Under the pieces are notes generated by a model that saw only the letters and a list, made by a program, of their open reading frames with translations, made no database searches and was not told the origin of the DNA. The position numbers and the translations under genes are program-made. From positions 1-20,491 of the forward strand of contig CAUWFE010000028.1 in NCBI GenBank assembly GCA_963558185.1: 20,491 nucleotides of DNA. Reading direction: 5' to 3'. Positions 1 to 7,470 of this stretch are shown piece after piece. The stretch's first letter is position 1. Each line of letters begins with the position of its first letter. This DNA comes from UMGS1663 sp963558185 (GTDB lineage Bacteria > Bacillota > Clostridia > TANB77 > CAG-508).

Positions 1-30
1 AGAGATATTGAGAGGGAGATGAGAGTGTAA
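1..30 (+). CDS. C-terminal tail of an upstream gene (partial)
   Basis: Frame 1 is open from the first base and ends in TAA at 28-30, giving a nine-residue tail RDIEREMRV. The stop lies 2 nt before the ATG of the RhuM-family gene, the close spacing expected of co-transcribed genes. The other two forward frames also hit stops within the first 30 nt, so this is suggestive only. Too little is present to name a product. Confidence 0.35.
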   Translation, partial: RDIEREMRV

Positions 31-32
31 AT

Positions 33-1046
33 ATGAATCCAATAGAAAATTTAAAAGATTTAATCATATATCAAAGTCAAAATAATGATAATATTTCTGT
101 AGAAGTTTTATATGATGATGAAGATTTTTGGTTAACTCAAAAATCAATGTCAAAATTATTTGAAGTAGAAGTAAACACAATAAATTATCACTTAAAAGAA
201 ATATTTAAATCAGGAGAGTTAACAGAAGAATCAGTTATTCGAAAAATTCGAATAACTGCAAATGACGGAAAAAACTATAATACAAACTTTTACAGCCTAG
301 ATGCAATAATTGCTGTGGGGTATAGAGTAAATTCAAAGGAAGCAACAGATTTTAGAATTTGGGCAACGAAAACTTTAAAAGAATATATAAAAAAAGGTTT
401 TGTTGTTAATAGTGAAATGCTAAAAAATGGACCTAAATTTGGAAAAGACTACTTTGATGAATTATTAGTTAAGATAAAAGAAATTAGAGCAAGTGAAAGA
501 AGATTTTATCAAAAAATAACTGATATTTATAAAGAATGTAGTTTTGATTATGATAAAAATAGTGAAACAACACAAGAATTTTATAAAAATGTTCAAAATA
601 AGCTGCACTTTGCTATTACTGGTATGACAGCTCCTGAAATAATTTATAATAGAGTAGATAGTAAAAAAGAAAATATGGGACTAAAAACTTGGAAAAATGC
701 ACCTGATGGCAAAATACTAGAAACAGATGTTACAATTGCTAAAAACTATTTATCACAAGAAGAAATAACTGAATTAAATAATTTAGTATCAATGTACCTT
801 GATTATGCAGAAAGACAAGTTAAATTAGGTAAAATAATTTCAATGAAAGAATGGAAAGAAAAATTAGAAGTATTCTTAAAAATAAATGAATATAATATTC
901 TAAAAGATAATGGAAAAATAAAAAGAGAAATAGCGGATAAGTTAGCATTAGATGAGTACAAAAAATATAGAGTTATACAAGACAAAAATTATATTTCAGA
1001 CTTTGATGAGTTACTAGCTGAAACAAAAAATCTAAATAACAGCTAA
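33..1046 (+). CDS. RhuM-family protein (virulence RhuM / phage-island type)
   Basis: The 337-residue product matches the RhuM family from end to end. The N-terminal third carries the family pattern: a statement of 'YDDEDFWLTQKSMSKLFEV', an HLKEIFKSGEL segment, and an FYSLDAIIAVGYRVNS block followed by FRIWATKTLKEYIKKGF. This N-terminal part resembles DNA-binding regions of phage antirepressor-like proteins. The C-terminal half holds a charged helical region and an EWKEKLEVFLKIN segment. The biochemical function of RhuM is not established; the name comes from a Salmonella pathogenicity-island gene, and relatives are frequent on genomic islands and near restriction-modification or mobile genes. 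The ATG at 33 follows purine-rich AGGGAG (13-18) and GAGAG (21-25). The gene sits at the left edge next to decayed sequence and housekeeping genes, suggesting the end of an accessory segment. The family call is firm; the role is unknown. Confidence 0.9.
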   Translation: MNPIENLKDLIIYQSQNNDNISVEVLYDDEDFWLTQKSMSKLFEVEVNTINYHLKEIFKSGELTEESVIRKIRITANDGKNYNTNFYSLDAIIAVGYRVNSKEATDFRIWATKTLKEYIKKGFVVNSEMLKNGPKFGKDYFDELLVKIKEIRASERRFYQKITDIYKECSFDYDKNSETTQEFYKNVQNKLHFAITGMTAPEIIYNRVDSKKENMGLKTWKNAPDGKILETDVTIAKNYLSQEEITELNNLVSMYLDYAERQVKLGKIISMKEWKEKLEVFLKINEYNILKDNGKIKREIADKLALDEYKKYRVIQDKNYISDFDELLAETKNLNNS

Positions 1047-1116
1047 GCGATAACTTACAAGTTTGTATTAATTAAAAAGTATAAAACAATATTTTTAAAA
1101 TTAAAAAGAAACTGCT

Positions 1117-1303
1117 ATGAAAGTATTAATTAATGTAGGTTTAGGAAAAGTAGAAGAAACATAAAAGAATTGACTGAAAAAAGTATATATGATATATTTA
1201 TAGAGAAACTGTAGTTATGGAAGGAACTAAATCAGCAATAGCCAGCGACAGTTTTATGAAAAGATGTGAAAAAGAAAATTCACACCTTAGAGAGGTTCTT
1301 TAA
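1117..1303 (+). pseudogene. Possible decayed coding remnant between rhuM-like gene and polA
   Basis: Short stretches with protein-like composition follow one another in different frames and are each cut by stops. These are a 15-codon piece starting ATG at 1117 (MKVLINVGLGKVEET), a middle piece KELTEKSIYDIFIEKL ending at a TAG near 1213, and a 28-codon piece from ATG 1217 to TAA 1303 that includes SDSFMKRCEKENSHL. None has a convincing ribosome binding site. The simplest reading is a frameshifted remnant of an accessory gene, consistent with the neighbouring RhuM gene. The alternative is that the segment is simply the untranslated leader of polA. No family is recognised. Confidence 0.3.
1170..1198 (+). 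promoter_or_regulatory. Probable sigma-A promoter for polA operon
   Basis: TTGACT (1170-1175) and TATATT (1193-1198) are separated by exactly 17 bp; each hexamer differs from consensus at one position. Transcription would start near 1205, giving a leader of about 160 nt ahead of polA. The site lies inside the AT-rich decayed segment, so a chance match is possible. Confidence 0.5.
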
Positions 1304-1320
1304 GATCAAACTTTAAAGAA
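1205..1320 (+). other. Structured 5' leader of polA mRNA (candidate)
   Basis: Several inverted repeats follow the predicted start site. AAACTGT (1206-1212) pairs with ACAGTTT (1248-1254), TGTGAA (1265-1270) with TTCACA (1279-1284), and TTCTTTAAG (1296-1304) with CTTTAAAGAA (1311-1320, one bulge). No U-tract follows, so this is not a clear terminator, and it matches no riboswitch class that I recognise. The remainder of the 319 nt gene-free stretch (1047-1365) shows only the polA ribosome binding site, AAAGGAG, just before the ATG. Confidence 0.3.
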
Positions 1321-1365
1321 AAAATGAACTTTAAGGAATAGTCCAAAAGTTTAAAAGGAGAAAAT

Positions 1366-4113
1366 ATGAGTAAATTATTATTAATAGATGGAAATAGTAT
1401 TATGAATAGAGCTTTTTATGGAATTATGAGCTCAAAAATGCTAACTACTACAGATGGAACATATACAAATGCAGTATATGGATTTTTAGCTATATTATTT
1501 AAGGTAACAGAAGAGTTTAAACCAGAATATATAGCTGTTACATTTGATTTAAAAGGCAAAACTAAAAGGCATGAACTATATGAAGGATATAAAGCAAACC
1601 GTAAAGGAATGCCGGAAGAATTACGTCAACAAATGCCTATAATAAAAGATATATTAAGGGCTATGAATATTGCTATTATTGAAAAAGAAGGCTATGAAGG
1701 TGATGATATAATAGGCACATTATCTAAAATGGCAGAAAAGCAAAATTTAGATGTTATAATATTATCAGGAGATAGAGATACATTCCAGTTGGCATCAGAT
1801 AAAATAACAATTCATATTCCACGTACAAAAATGGGAAAAACAGAAGTTGATGATTTTAACAAAGCAAAAGTAATAGAAACATATGGTGTAGAGCCAATAA
1901 AATTAATAGAAGTAAAAGGTCTTATGGGAGATACATCTGATAATATACCAGGAGTTCCTGGAATAGGCGAAAAAACAGCTTTGACAATGATAAAAGAATA
2001 TGGAACAATAGAAAATATATATGAGCAATTAGAAAATGAACAAGCAACAAGTATAAAAGGAAAAACAAGAGAGAAACTAATTGAAAATAAAGATTTAGCC
2101 TTTTTATCTAAAGAATTGGGAACAATAAATACGAATGTACCATTACAGGAAGAATTGCCAGAAGAAGACTTAGAACCCTTAAAATCAGAAGAATGGGATA
2201 ATGAACAGGTTTTAGGAATATTTAAAGAATTAAAATTTAATAGATATATAGAAAGATTTCACTTAAAAGATATAGTAGATGTAAATAATGAAGTGCAAGA
2301 AGAAACATTTGAAATAGAAAAAGAACCAGAAAAGTATTTAACACAAGTTATAGAAAATATAAATAAACAAGAACAAATAATCTATTATTTACAAATAAAA
2401 GAAGAAAATCCTAGTAGTATAATTAATAAATCAATAGAAAGCATTAGCATTTGGCAAGAAAATAAAATATATGAATATGATAATATAGTAGCCTTTAAAG
2501 AAATTTTAGAAAATATAAAAATACAAAAAATAAGTTATCATATGAGTGAACAGTATATTTTGTTAAAAGAAATGGGAATATCTTTAAAGGGAATAAAATT
2601 AGATGAAAAAGTAGCAGCATATTTAATAAATCCAACTAGTGGAAAATATGATATTCAAACAGTAGCAGAAGAATATACAGGACTAAACTTAGAAGACTAT
2701 ATGCAAAAAGATGGAATTAAAGAACAGAAAGATGATAAACAAAATGCACAACTAAATTTATTTGAAATGGAATCAAAAGAAAAAGACAAAAAAGAAGAAA
2801 AGGATAAACACAAAACAAAAGAAAATGCATTTATAGTTAATGCAATAGCAAAATTAAAAGATATTTTATTAGAGAAAATTGAAAAGGCAGAAGAATTAGA
2901 TTTACTACAAAATATAGAAACTCCATTAGTACCAGTATTGGCACAAATGCAATATAATGGAATGTATGTAGATAAAAAAGAGCTAACTGATTTTGGAGAT
3001 CAATTAAAAGAAGGACTAGAACAATTAACAAAAGAGATTCATGAATTAGCAGGAGAAGAATTTAATATAAAATCAACACAACAATTAGGACAAATTCTAT
3101 TTGAAAAATTAAATTTAACTAGTTCCAAAAAAAGAAAAACAGGATATGCCACAGATGTAGAAACATTAGAGAAAATTAGAGGAGAACATCCAATAGTAGA
3201 AAAAATCTTAGATTATAGGAGTTTAACAAAATTAAATTCTACTTATGTAGAAGGATTAATACCATATATTAATGCAAATACAGGACGTATTCATTCATAT
3301 TTTCATCAGACAGTAACTACAACAGGAAGAATTAGTTCATCAGAACCTAATTTACAAAACATACCAACAAGAATAGAATTTGGAAAAAGATTAAGAAAAG
3401 TTTTCAAACCTAAAGAAGGATATATATATATAGATGCAGATTATTCACAAATTGAACTTAGAGTATTAGCACATATGTCACAAGATAGGCATATGTTAAA
3501 AGCCTTCAGAAATGGAGAAGACATCCATGCACAAGCAGCATCAAAAGTACTTGGAATTCCTATAAAAGAAGTAACTAAAGAACAAAGGTCGAGAGCAAAA
3601 GCAGTTAACTTTGGAATAGTATATGGAATTAGTGATTATGGACTATCAGAACAAATTGGAACAACTGTAAAAGAAGCAAAAGAATATATAGAAGAATACT
3701 TAAAAAAATATTCAGGAATAAAAAAATACATGGACAATATAGTAAAAAATGCGAAGGAACAGGGGTATGTAGAAACTTTATTCCACCGTAGAAGATACAT
3801 TCCAGAATTGCAGTCAACTAATTATTTAGTTCGTCAATTTGGAACAAGAGCAGCTATGAATACTCCAGTTCAAGGAACAGCAGCAGATATCATGAAAATA
3901 GCAATGATAACATTGCAAAAAGAACTTGAAGAAAAGAAAATAGACGCTAAAATTGTATTACAAGTGCATGACGAATTAATACTAGAAACAAAGATAGAAC
4001 AAAAAGAAGAAGCAAAACAAATACTAAAAAATAGCATGGAAAATGCTATAGAATTAACAGTTCCATTAGAAGTAGAAGTAAGTGAAGCACAAAATTGGTA
4101 TGAAGCAAAATAA
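1366..4113 (+). CDS. polA: DNA polymerase I
   Basis: Family A DNA polymerase of 915 residues that fills gaps and removes RNA primers during lagging-strand synthesis and repair. The N-terminal 5' nuclease domain shows DGNSIMNRAFYG (acidic D8), GDD at 112-114, SGDRD at 134-138 and GDTSDNIPGVPGIGEKTA from 188, the metal-binding and helix-hairpin-helix parts. The middle proofreading-like domain lacks the DxE exonuclease motif, so 3'-5' activity is probably lost, as in many Gram-positive PolA proteins. The polymerase domain is complete: motif A DYSQIELR with D692, the O-helix RSRAKAVNFGIVYG with K745, and motif C QVHDE with D869. A lysine/glutamate-rich insert at about 449-487 explains the length, which exceeds that of Bacillus homologues. 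The ATG follows AAAGGAG. It heads a short operon with the transglycosylase and galE. Confidence 0.98.
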   Translation: MSKLLLIDGNSIMNRAFYGIMSSKMLTTTDGTYTNAVYGFLAILFKVTEEFKPEYIAVTFDLKGKTKRHELYEGYKANRKGMPEELRQQMPIIKDILRAMNIAIIEKEGYEGDDIIGTLSKMAEKQNLDVIILSGDRDTFQLASDKITIHIPRTKMGKTEVDDFNKAKVIETYGVEPIKLIEVKGLMGDTSDNIPGVPGIGEKTALTMIKEYGTIENIYEQLENEQATSIKGKTREKLIENKDLAFLSKELGTINTNVPLQEELPEEDLEPLKSEEWDNEQVLGIFKELKFNRYIERFHLKDIVDVNNEVQEETFEIEKEPEKYLTQVIENINKQEQIIYYLQIKEENPSSIINKSIESISIWQENKIYEYDNIVAFKEILENIKIQKISYHMSEQYILLKEMGISLKGIKLDEKVAAYLINPTSGKYDIQTVAEEYTGLNLEDYMQKDGIKEQKDDKQNAQLNLFEMESKEKDKKEEKDKHKTKENAFIVNAIAKLKDILLEKIEKAEELDLLQNIETPLVPVLAQMQYNGMYVDKKELTDFGDQLKEGLEQLTKEIHELAGEEFNIKSTQQLGQILFEKLNLTSSKKRKTGYATDVETLEKIRGEHPIVEKILDYRSLTKLNSTYVEGLIPYINANTGRIHSYFHQTVTTTGRISSSEPNLQNIPTRIEFGKRLRKVFKPKEGYIYIDADYSQIELRVLAHMSQDRHMLKAFRNGEDIHAQAASKVLGIPIKEVTKEQRSRAKAVNFGIVYGISDYGLSEQIGTTVKEAKEYIEEYLKKYSGIKKYMDNIVKNAKEQGYVETLFHRRRYIPELQSTNYLVRQFGTRAAMNTPVQGTAADIMKIAMITLQKELEEKKIDAKIVLQVHDELILETKIEQKEEAKQILKNSMENAIELTVPLEVEVSEAQNWYEAK

Positions 4114-4142
4114 AATTCTAATGAGGAGGAGAGATTTAAACA

Positions 4143-4700
4143 GTGTCAAAAAAAATATTAGGAATTATCATAATATTTTGTATAATATTTATTCTATTAT
4201 TTGGAGTGTTTAAAATTCAGAATATTATACTAAAGAAAATTTATCGTACAGATTATGCAGAATTTGTTATTCAAAATGCTGAAAAAAATGGGTTGGATCC
4301 ATTACTAGTGTTTGCAATTATTAAGGCTGAGAGTAATTTTAAATCAGGAGATACATCAAATAGTGGAGCAATAGGCTTGATGCAATTATTACCAGAAACA
4401 GCAATAGAAGAGGCAGAAACTATAGGAGAAGAAGTAATTGTAAAGCAAGAATTATATGATCCAGAAACTAATATAAAAATAGGAACGAGCTATTATGCTA
4501 AACTTTTAAAAAAGTATAATAACGAATTAGTTGCATTAGCTGCGTATAATGCAGGTATGGGTAGAGTAGATAGTTGGATACAAGATGGAATAATCAAAGA
4601 AGACGGCTCAAATTTAGAAAATATCCCATATAAAGAAACATTAAACTATGTGAGAAAAATAGAAAGAGATTATAAAATATATAAAAATTTATATAAATAA
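4143..4700 (+). CDS. Membrane-anchored lytic transglycosylase, SLT family
   Basis: A 185-residue enzyme that cleaves peptidoglycan glycan strands between MurNAc and GlcNAc outside the membrane. Residues 5-23 form an uncleaved hydrophobic anchor (IGIIIIFCIIF-like, no AXA site). The SLT fold follows: AIIKAESNF with catalytic Glu63, GAIGLMQLLP at 75-84, AAYNAGMGRV at about 133-142 and ETLNYVRKI at 165-173, the standard order for soluble lytic transglycosylase C-terminal domains. Length is typical of single-domain Gram-positive versions. Translation starts at GTG 4143, preceded by GAGGAGGAGAG ending about 10 nt upstream; no in-frame ATG fits better. It lies 29 nt behind polA and 21 nt before galE, so it is probably co-transcribed, though no functional link with polA is obvious. 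Confidence 0.93.
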   Translation: MSKKILGIIIIFCIIFILLFGVFKIQNIILKKIYRTDYAEFVIQNAEKNGLDPLLVFAIIKAESNFKSGDTSNSGAIGLMQLLPETAIEEAETIGEEVIVKQELYDPETNIKIGTSYYAKLLKKYNNELVALAAYNAGMGRVDSWIQDGIIKEDGSNLENIPYKETLNYVRKIERDYKIYKNLYK

Positions 4701-4721
4701 AATTAAAAGGAGGAAAAAAAT

Positions 4722-5726
4722 ATGTCAGTATTAGTAACAGGTGGAGCAGGTTTTATTGGAAGTCATACAGTAGTAGAATTATTAAATTCAGGATATGATG
4801 TTGTTATTATAGATAATTTTTCTAATAGTAAACCAGAAGTATTAAAATCAATAAAAAAAATTACAGGGAAAGATTTTAAATTTTATGAACTAGATTATCT
4901 AAATAAAAAAGAACTAGAAAAAGTATTTGAAGAAAACCCACAAATTGATTCTGTAATAAATTTTGCAGGATATAAAGCAGTAGGAGAATCTGTACAAAAA
5001 CCAATTGAATATTATATGAATAATGTTTCAGGTGCTCTTGTTTTATTAGATACAATGAAAAAATATGGAGTAAAGAAATTTGTATTTAGTTCATCAGCAA
5101 CTGTTTATGGGGAGCCAGAAAGAATACCATTAACAGAAGAATGCAAAACAGGAGGAACTACAAATCCATATGGTACTACAAAATTATTTATAGAGCAAAT
5201 ATTAAAAGACATATATACATCTGATAATACATGGGATATTGCAATATTAAGATATTTTAATCCTGTTGGTGCACATGAAAGCGGATTAATAGGAGAAGAA
5301 CCTCAAGGAATTCCAAATAATTTAATGCCATATGTAGCAAGGGTTGCAGCAGGAACCTTAAAAGAATTATCTGTTTTTGGAAATGACTATAACACAAAAG
5401 ATGGAACAGGAGTAAGAGATTATATACATGTAGTTGACTTAGCAAAAGGCCATATAAAAGCTATAGAAAAATTAAACAAAGAAAATTCAGGATTATATAT
5501 TTATAATTTAGGAACAGGAGTAGGATATAGTGTATTAGATATGGTAAAAGCGTTTGAAAAAGCAACAGGAAAAAAAGTTCCATATAAAATTGCACCAAGA
5601 AGAGATGGTGATATAGCAATTTGTTATTCAAACCCTAAAAAGGCTAAAGAAGAATTGAATTGGGAAGCTACAAAAACATTAGAAGATATGTGTAGAGATT
5701 CTTGGAGATATATAGAAATGCATTAA
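4722..5726 (+). CDS. galE: UDP-glucose 4-epimerase
   Basis: Extended short-chain dehydrogenase of 334 residues, interconverting UDP-glucose and UDP-galactose with bound NAD, in the Leloir pathway and for surface polysaccharide precursors. The Rossmann motif GGAGFIGSH is at 7-15 and D31 follows the second strand. The catalytic set is SSSATVYG (Ser about 124-125), Tyr150 and Lys154 (NPYGTTK). The family segments LRYFNPVGAHESGLIGE (176-191), NNLMPYV (199-205) and GVRDYIHVVDLA (230-241) are all present, which points to GalE rather than a generic sugar epimerase. The start has an excellent AAAGGAGG about 8 nt upstream. It is the last gene before the terminator at 5736-5772. Confidence 0.96.
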   Translation: MSVLVTGGAGFIGSHTVVELLNSGYDVVIIDNFSNSKPEVLKSIKKITGKDFKFYELDYLNKKELEKVFEENPQIDSVINFAGYKAVGESVQKPIEYYMNNVSGALVLLDTMKKYGVKKFVFSSSATVYGEPERIPLTEECKTGGTTNPYGTTKLFIEQILKDIYTSDNTWDIAILRYFNPVGAHESGLIGEEPQGIPNNLMPYVARVAAGTLKELSVFGNDYNTKDGTGVRDYIHVVDLAKGHIKAIEKLNKENSGLYIYNLGTGVGYSVLDMVKAFEKATGKKVPYKIAPRRDGDIAICYSNPKKAKEELNWEATKTLEDMCRDSWRYIEMH

Positions 5727-5735
5727 GAAAGTTTT

Positions 5736-5772
5736 AAATTACTTTATACGAAAGTATAGAGTAATTTTTTTT
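5736..5772 (+). terminator. Intrinsic terminator after galE
   Basis: A 14-bp stem (5736-5749 with 5754-5767, one G-U pair) closed by a GAAA tetraloop runs straight into eight T residues. This is a textbook Rho-independent terminator ending the polA-galE transcript. Confidence 0.93.
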
Positions 5773-5889
5773 GATATAGTATTTAAATAAAAAAACTATT
5801 TTTTGACAAATAAATACATAGTTTTAAAATTAACATAATATTTAGACAAATAACGACAAAGTTTGCATAAATGAAACAGAAAAAGTAAA

Positions 5890-5968
5890 TGTGGATAACC
5901 TATAACCTGGATAACTTGATAATAAGTTATCAACAGAGTTATCCACATTATCCACATGTTGTGGATAA
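5890..5968 (+). other. DnaA-box cluster in galE-pheS intergenic region
   Basis: Four perfect copies of the DnaA box TTATCCACA lie in 79 bp: 5939-5947 and 5948-5956 on +, and 5890-5898 and 5960-5968 on - (as TGTGGATAA). A one-mismatch copy, TTATCAACA, is at 5927-5935 and a weaker one, CCTGGATAA, at 5906-5914. The pair at 5948/5960 is a perfect inverted repeat with a 3-nt gap; GATAACTT (5910-5917) and AAGTTATC (5924-5931) form another inverted repeat. Flanks at 5773-5880 and 5969-6100 are extremely AT-rich and gene-free. This should bind DnaA. No dnaA, dnaN or rpmH neighbour is present and genes do not diverge around it, so a titration/regulatory cluster is more likely than the chromosomal origin, but an origin is not excluded. 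Confidence 0.8.
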
Positions 5969-6105
5969 GTTTATGACTAAAAAAATAAAGTTACATAATA
6001 ACAAAAATACACATAAAATATTACTATTTTATAGCTTCTAATCATTTTTCCAGAATATCTTGATATACAGAGAAATCATAAAATTTGAAATATTTATAAA
6101 ATGTA

Positions 6106-6134
6106 TTGCAACATATGCAAAAATATGTTAATAT
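6106..6134 (+). promoter_or_regulatory. Probable promoter of pheST T-box transcript
   Basis: TTGCAA (6106-6111) and TAATAT (6129-6134) are 17 bp apart, with a TG at 6126-6127 giving an extended -10. The predicted start near 6141 lies just before the T-box stem I. An inverted repeat AACATAT / ATATGTT (6110-6116 and 6123-6129) fills the spacer. Confidence 0.5.
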
Positions 6135-6152
6135 TAAAAAGTAATAAAAAAA

Positions 6153-6412
6153 TCCTATGAAAAAGCAAAGTATATTTCAGAAAATTATTAACAGAGAGAA
6201 AACGTTAGCTGAGAGTTTTCAATATAACTGAAATAGAAAATTCACTTTTGAGGACTATTTTTGAAAAATAATTAGGAAATAGCGTAAACCTTGCGTTAAA
6301 AGGTAAATTAAGGTTAATTTTAAATTAGCGAAAATAGGTGGTACCACGTACGTTAAATAATAACGGTTCGTCCTATTGCATAAAATATATGCAAAGGATG
6401 AATCGTTTTTTT
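6153..6412 (+). promoter_or_regulatory. T-box leader (tRNA-Phe) controlling pheST
   Basis: The leader has the parts of a T-box riboswitch in order. Stem I pairs TTTCAG (6175-6180) with CTGAAA (about 6229-6234), has an AGAGAG-type loop near 6193 and an apical GAAAAC/GTTTTC stem. A Phe specifier TTC at 6241-6243 follows GAAAA. The T-box core AGGTGGTACCACG is at 6336-6348, with UGGU to pair with the tRNA acceptor end. AATAGG (6333-6338) can pair with CCTATT (6372-6377) as antiterminator, in competition with the terminator at 6363-6412. Uncharged tRNA-Phe would therefore turn pheST on. Confidence 0.93.
6363..6412 (+). terminator. Regulated terminator of the T-box leader
   Basis: An 11-bp stem (6363-6373 with 6396-6406, two G-U pairs) is followed by a run of T. 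The left arm overlaps the antiterminator strand at 6372-6377, as required for mutually exclusive folding. The pheS ribosome binding site AAGGAGG (6416-6422) lies just beyond it. Confidence 0.9.
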
Positions 6413-6429
6413 GGTAAGGAGGAATAAAA

Positions 6430-7470
6430 ATGGAAGAGCAAATTAAATTAATGCAAGAAGAGGCAATGGAGGAACTAAACAAAGTTCAAGAAGCAAAAGA
6501 ACTAAACGAAGTAAGAGTAAAATTCTTAGGAAAAAAAGGAAAGTTAACAGCAATATTAAGAGGAATGGGAGCTCTAACAGCGGAAGAAAGACCAAAAATA
6601 GGAAATTTAGCAAATCAAGTAAGAGATGAAATAGAAAAAGTAATAAAAGAAAAAGAAGATAAATTTGCAGAACAAGAAATGAAAGAAAAACTAGAAAAAG
6701 AAACTATAGACATCACACTTCCAAGTAAAAAAATGCGTAGAGGTAGTAAACATCCAATTAACAGGGTAATAGAAGAAATAGAAGATATATTTGTATCTAT
6801 GGGATATGATGTAGTAACAGGACCAGAATTAGAAACAGATGAATATTGTTTCGAAAGGCTAAATCTACCAAAAGGGCACCCAGCAAGAGATATGCAGGAT
6901 AGTTTTTATATAACACCAGAATACTTATTAAGAACACAAACATCATCAGTACAAGCACGAACAATGATGAAAAATGAAGAAAAAACACCAATTAGAGTTA
7001 TATGCCCAGGAAAAACATATAGAAGAGAAGATGATGCAACACATTCTCATCAATTTGGTCAAGTAGAAGGGTTAGTTATAGATAAAGGAATTACACTAGC
7101 ACATTTAAAAGGAACATTAGAAGAATTTGTAAGAAGAATGTTAGGAGAAAATTTAAAATTAAGATTTAGACCAAGTTATTTCCCATTTACAGAGCCATCA
7201 TATGAAGTAGATGTTAGCTGTTTTAAATGTGGAGGAAAAGGTTGTAATTTATGTAAGCAAACTGGCTGGATAGAAATTTTAGGCTCAGGAATGGTACATC
7301 CAAATGTTTTAAAAGCAAATGGATATGACCCAGAAAAATACACAGGCTTTGCTTTTGGTACAGGACTAGATAGACTAGCAATGTTTAAATATGGAATTAC
7401 AGATGTACGTTTATTGTATGCAAATGATATAAGATTTTTAAATCAATTTGATAGAAAGGATGTGGACTAA
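6430..7470 (+). CDS. pheS: Phenylalanine--tRNA ligase alpha subunit
   Basis: Class II aminoacyl-tRNA synthetase catalytic subunit, 346 residues; works as an alpha2-beta2 tetramer with PheT to charge tRNA-Phe in the cytoplasm. The N-terminal 90 or so residues are the coiled-coil tRNA-binding arm. The catalytic core shows GPELETDEYCFERLN, the HPARDMQDSFYI segment, RTQTSSVQARTM, FRPSYFPFTEPSYEVDV (246-262) and the motif-3 region GFAFGTGLDRLAM (306-318). A CxxC-x4-CxxC knuckle at Cys264, 267, 272 and 275 could bind zinc, as in related Firmicute PheS proteins. The start is fixed by AAGGAGG eight bases upstream. It is controlled by the tRNA-Phe T-box and directly abuts pheT. Confidence 0.98.
   Translation: MEEQIKLMQEEAMEELNKVQEAKELNEVRVKFLGKKGKLTAILRGMGALTAEERPKIGNLANQVRDEIEKVIKEKEDKFAEQEMKEKLEKETIDITLPSKKMRRGSKHPINRVIEEIEDIFVSMGYDVVTGPELETDEYCFERLNLPKGHPARDMQDSFYITPEYLLRTQTSSVQARTMMKNEEKTPIRVICPGKTYRREDDATHSHQFGQVEGLVIDKGITLAHLKGTLEEFVRRMLGENLKLRFRPSYFPFTEPSYEVDVSCFKCGGKGCNLCKQTGWIEILGSGMVHPNVLKANGYDPEKYTGFAFGTGLDRLAMFKYGITDVRLLYANDIRFLNQFDRKDVD

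Noticed and set aside
5773..6100. Full chromosomal origin (oriC)
   Set aside because: DnaA boxes are convincing, but dnaA, dnaN and divergent gene orientation are missing, so only a DnaA-box cluster is called.
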